The notes below the pieces were generated by a model. It was not told where the DNA came from. It ran no database searches and was given only the letters and a program-made list of their open reading frames with translations. A program made the translations under genes and the position numbers. A DNA stretch of 9,048 bases from an uncultured Lachnospiraceae bacterium. GTDB lineage: Bacteria > Bacillota > Clostridia > Lachnospirales > Lachnospiraceae. Location of the stretch: the NCBI GenBank assembly GCA_910586275.1, contig CAJUIM010000133.1, forward strand, positions 1 through 9,048, read 5' to 3'. Below are positions 6,932-9,048 of the stretch, piece after piece; positions within the stretch are counted from its first letter, which is position 1, and each line of letters begins with the position of its first letter.

Positions 6932-8919
6932 TCAGAGGCGGCATGATGCCGGGAGCGGAAGAGGAAATATCGGAAGTAATAAAGCATGATTTTATAGGGA
7001 GCAATGCGGGAAATATGCTGTATTTATATTCTGTCTGCAAATCCTTGCACACGGCCGGTTCTTTTCTTGCCGTGGATCATTATCATGGGGAGGGGAACAG
7101 GTTTACCGATCAGGATATTGATTATATCAATTCCCAGTATGATGCTTATATCGTTCCGCTGGCGGATGCTTTCCGCAATGATTTTGCCGGAAAACTGAGG
7201 ATATACAGTAAGCTGTTCCGCAGGCTGACTATTCCCTGCATTGTGGCGGGAGTGGGGCTTCGGGCACCATATGAACCTATGCTGCATAAGAAATTTCCTT
7301 TTGACGAAGCGGTAAGGGAATTCATGAATGCGGTTCTGGAAAAATCATCGGTGGTGGGAGTGCGGGGAGCGATAACCGGGGAATATTTAAGAAATCTTGG
7401 ATATAAGGAGGAAACGGATTATAAAGTGATCGGATGCCCTTCCATGTATGCTTTTGGCAAATCTTTAAGGCAAAAAGAACTGTATTTAGAGAAGGAAGCA
7501 AGGATATCCGTTAATTTCGGAGTACATACGCCGGTAGGAGCCAGGGCTTTTCTGCTGAAGCTATGCGGGGAATATGAAAACAGCCAGTATGTGGCACAGC
7601 GGACGGAGGAACTGATTACTCTGCATACGGGGCTTGCCAACTTGGAGGTTCCTATTCCTTATTATCCTTCGGATTTCCGTCATCCTCTTTATCAGGAAGA
7701 TAAAGTCAGGTTTTTCCTCCGTGCGGAAAGCTGGTTTGAGAACTTAGGCCATTGCAATCTGAGCATTGGCGGAAGGCTGCATGGAAATATAGCGGCTGTC
7801 CTTGGCGGGACGCCCGCCGTTTTCTTCGCAGGGGATGCCAGAATGCGTGAACTGACGGATTATCACGGTTTTGCTTCCATTGCGGCGGGGAAGATACATA
7901 TGGAGGATTCCTTGGAAGAGCAGGTTGCGAAAGCGGATCTTCGGGAATGCCTGCGGAGGCAGGAAGCCAATTTTATGCGTTATGTGGACTTTCTGGATAA
8001 GAACCGACTGACCCATGTTTGGAACGGCAGGGAGCAGGGAAGTTCATGGGGGAGCCGTGGGGACGGAACGGTGCCGTCCGTGCTGCATGAAACACTTCCG
8101 GTCTGTGCCGATAGGGCGAGCCGGGTATATTTCCATAAGCTGAAGCGGGAGACGGCAAAATGCAACAAAGCAAAGGAAAAAGCGGGAAAGGATGCGGCAT
8201 GCAGGAAAGAACTGGAGAGACAGGTTCAGCGGCTGACGCAGAAGGAAGAAATTTTAAGGGGGGGGGTAATAAGCTTCCCGGCTGCTTTCCGTATCCTGCC
8301 GCCCCGGGCGTGCTGGCCTGCGCCTGATCTGCTTCACGGCATATATCAGGACGGAAGCCTGCGGGTAAACGGAATTCTGTTTACCCAGAAAGAACTTATG
8401 CAAGTCATAAGGCCGCTGTGCGGCAGTGCATCGGAAGAATGGGGAATGCTGAATGCCATGCTCTATTTATATGAGACGGATGCGGCGTTCAGCTTATTGT
8501 CATTGATGGAGCACGGGCAGGAATTTGGTTTCTCGGAAGATGAGTACGGGAAAGTGCAGGCATCTTCCGTGGCTGCCGTATTTTCGGAACCGGTTTATCT
8601 GGAAGAAGGGATAGAGCGGCAGTATATTTCCCTTTATGGGCAGAGTACATGGGACTGTGCAAAAAAAATTATAGCTGCGGAGTTTGGATGGAAGGAAGAA
8701 TATTTTCATATAAAAGAACTGCCGGCTCATAATACATTTCTGATGAAACGGACTGTGTTCCGAAGTTTTATGGCATGGATCATTCCCGTTATAAATGAAA
8801 TATGCGGACAAGTTTCCCCGGATGAAGCGAAACGACTGCCCGAATTGGCAAAGCGGCTGCTGGCCATATACTTTTATGCCAAGAAAAATGAAATTGTGTA
8901 CGGATTCTGTACGGTCTGA
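6919..8919 (+). CDS. Polysaccharide pyruvyltransferase with DUF4422-like C-terminus
   Basis: A 666-residue cytoplasmic protein expected to transfer pyruvate from phosphoenolpyruvate as a ketal onto sugars of a cell-surface polymer. Residues about 20-350 form a polysaccharide pyruvyltransferase domain (PF04230 type). It carries SNAGNM (28-33), GVRGA (147-151 with R149) and the signature SIGGRLHGN (282-290, with R286 and H288), followed by a GTPAVFF strand. Residues about 405-446 are charged and heptad-like, a probable coiled coil. The C-terminal region (about 455-666), with ERQYISLYGQ, a late HNTFLMKR (604-611) and AKRLLAIY near the end, resembles the last half of DUF4422 glycosyltransferase-like proteins. 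The DUF4422 N-terminal half is not recognisable, so this may be a fusion with a partial domain. The start is ATG 6919 with AAGGGAGGG (6905-6913) 5 bases upstream; it overlaps the previous gene by 13 bases, implying translational coupling. A G9 run at 8258-8266 sits between the coiled coil and the C-terminal region. The pyruvyltransferase call is firm; the DUF4422 link is tentative. Confidence 0.87.
   Translation: MRYLIRGGMMPGAEEEISEVIKHDFIGSNAGNMLYLYSVCKSLHTAGSFLAVDHYHGEGNRFTDQDIDYINSQYDAYIVPLADAFRNDFAGKLRIYSKLFRRLTIPCIVAGVGLRAPYEPMLHKKFPFDEAVREFMNAVLEKSSVVGVRGAITGEYLRNLGYKEETDYKVIGCPSMYAFGKSLRQKELYLEKEARISVNFGVHTPVGARAFLLKLCGEYENSQYVAQRTEELITLHTGLANLEVPIPYYPSDFRHPLYQEDKVRFFLRAESWFENLGHCNLSIGGRLHGNIAAVLGGTPAVFFAGDARMRELTDYHGFASIAAGKIHMEDSLEEQVAKADLRECLRRQEANFMRYVDFLDKNRLTHVWNGREQGSSWGSRGDGTVPSVLHETLPVCADRASRVYFHKLKRETAKCNKAKEKAGKDAACRKELERQVQRLTQKEEILRGGVISFPAAFRILPPRACWPAPDLLHGIYQDGSLRVNGILFTQKELMQVIRPLCGSASEEWGMLNAMLYLYETDAAFSLLSLMEHGQEFGFSEDEYGKVQASSVAAVFSEPVYLEEGIERQYISLYGQSTWDCAKKIIAAEFGWKEEYFHIKELPAHNTFLMKRTVFRSFMAWIIPVINEICGQVSPDEAKRLPELAKRLLAIYFYAKKNEIVYGFCTV
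8258..8266 (+). repeat. G9 homopolymer, candidate slippage tract 2
   Basis: Nine G residues span codons R447 to V450, just after the coiled coil. Loss of one G creates TAA immediately at 8267-8269, and gain of one a TGA at 8325-8327. Slippage would therefore give a protein with the complete pyruvyltransferase domain but without the C-terminal DUF4422-like region. Both this tract and the one in the preceding gene have nine Gs and are followed by TA. Confidence 0.6.
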
Positions 8920-8928
8920 ATGTGGGGC

Positions 8929-8982
8929 GCATGCAGAGGCAGAGGTGCTTGCAGAAGCAGAAATGCTTGCAGAAACGTAAAT
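8929..8982 (+). repeat. Three imperfect 18-bp tandem repeats
   Basis: Units at 8929-8946, 8947-8964 and 8965-8982 share a GC(A/T)TGCAGA core. Units 1 and 2 differ at four of 18 positions, and unit 3 diverges at its end. They lie directly downstream of the pyruvyltransferase stop. In the frame of an ORF from ATG 8920 to TAA 9048 they read ACRGRG, ACRSRN, ACRNVN; in the next frame they read as an AEAE-type repeat. No ribosome binding site is specific to the short ORF and I do not call it a gene. Confidence 0.6.
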
Positions 8983-9023
8983 TTTTCAGACAAGCTTTCG
9001 CTCAGCGGCAAACGCAGCGGTAC

Positions 9024-9048
9024 TAAGGCACTAAAATACAGTGCCTAA
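9024..9048 (+). other. Hairpin at the window edge
   Basis: AGGCACT (9026-9032) and AGTGCCT (9040-9046) form a 7-bp stem with a 7-base loop. No T-run is visible before the window ends, so whether it terminates the polysaccharide operon cannot be judged. It may be the tip of a larger palindrome whose left arm includes the CGCAGCGGTAC at about 9013-9023. Confidence 0.4.

Noticed and set aside
8795..8980. A + strand frame of 61 codons ending in AEAE-type repeats
   Set aside because: Most of it overlaps the pyruvyltransferase gene in another frame, and the repetitive tail is simply the 18-bp tandem repeat read out of phase.
1..9048. CRISPR array, tRNA/rRNA genes, transposase or integrase
   Set aside because: No regularly spaced direct repeats with unique spacers, no RNA gene sequences and no mobile-element protein motifs were seen on either strand.

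Overview
The window looks like an accessory region of a low-to-mid GC Firmicute, most likely a gut Lachnospiraceae or related Clostridia. Indicators are strong AGGAGG-type ribosome binding sites, consensus TTGACA/TATAAT promoters, a Zn-type macrodomain protein, and very large mosaic wall or capsule polysaccharide proteins that mix CDP-glycerol-type transferase, HAD hydrolase and polysaccharide pyruvyltransferase modules. All complete genes are on the + strand. The family assignments were read from motifs by eye; no database search was run.

Left part (1-971): a non-coding leader, then an AT-rich two-gene toxin-antitoxin module. It comprises a DUF2281-like antitoxin (270-500) and a VapC-like PIN-domain RNase (500-880) coupled through a TAATG overlap, and it is closed by a near-perfect rho-independent terminator (921-971). 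Middle (972-2239): a decayed minus-strand remnant of an HxlR-family regulator (about 972-1078), then a promoter and a stand-alone Zn-dependent macrodomain ADP-ribose hydrolase gene (1166-1957). After it comes a non-coding spacer that may hold a dispersed intergenic element, and a consensus promoter overlaid by three 24-bp tandem repeats.

Right part (2240-8919): a two-gene, translationally coupled operon for a cell-surface glycopolymer. The first product (1563 aa) joins an apparently intact TagB/TagF-like CDP-glycerol glycerophosphotransferase domain, a COG5610-type HAD domain with its companion region, and a second TagB/TagF-like domain that has lost the usual catalytic histidines. The second product (666 aa) is a polysaccharide pyruvyltransferase with a coiled coil and a C-terminal region like the end of DUF4422. 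Together they would be expected to build or decorate a phosphodiester-linked, pyruvylated surface polymer.

The most interesting signal is that each operon gene carries an in-frame run of nine G residues (4718-4726 and 8258-8266). In both proteins the run falls between domains or sub-domains, and a one-base slip would truncate the protein and remove its C-terminal module. With the repeat-overlaid promoter, this suggests a phase-variable surface-polymer locus. The window ends in an 18-bp tandem repeat and a hairpin that is probably the left half of a larger structure.
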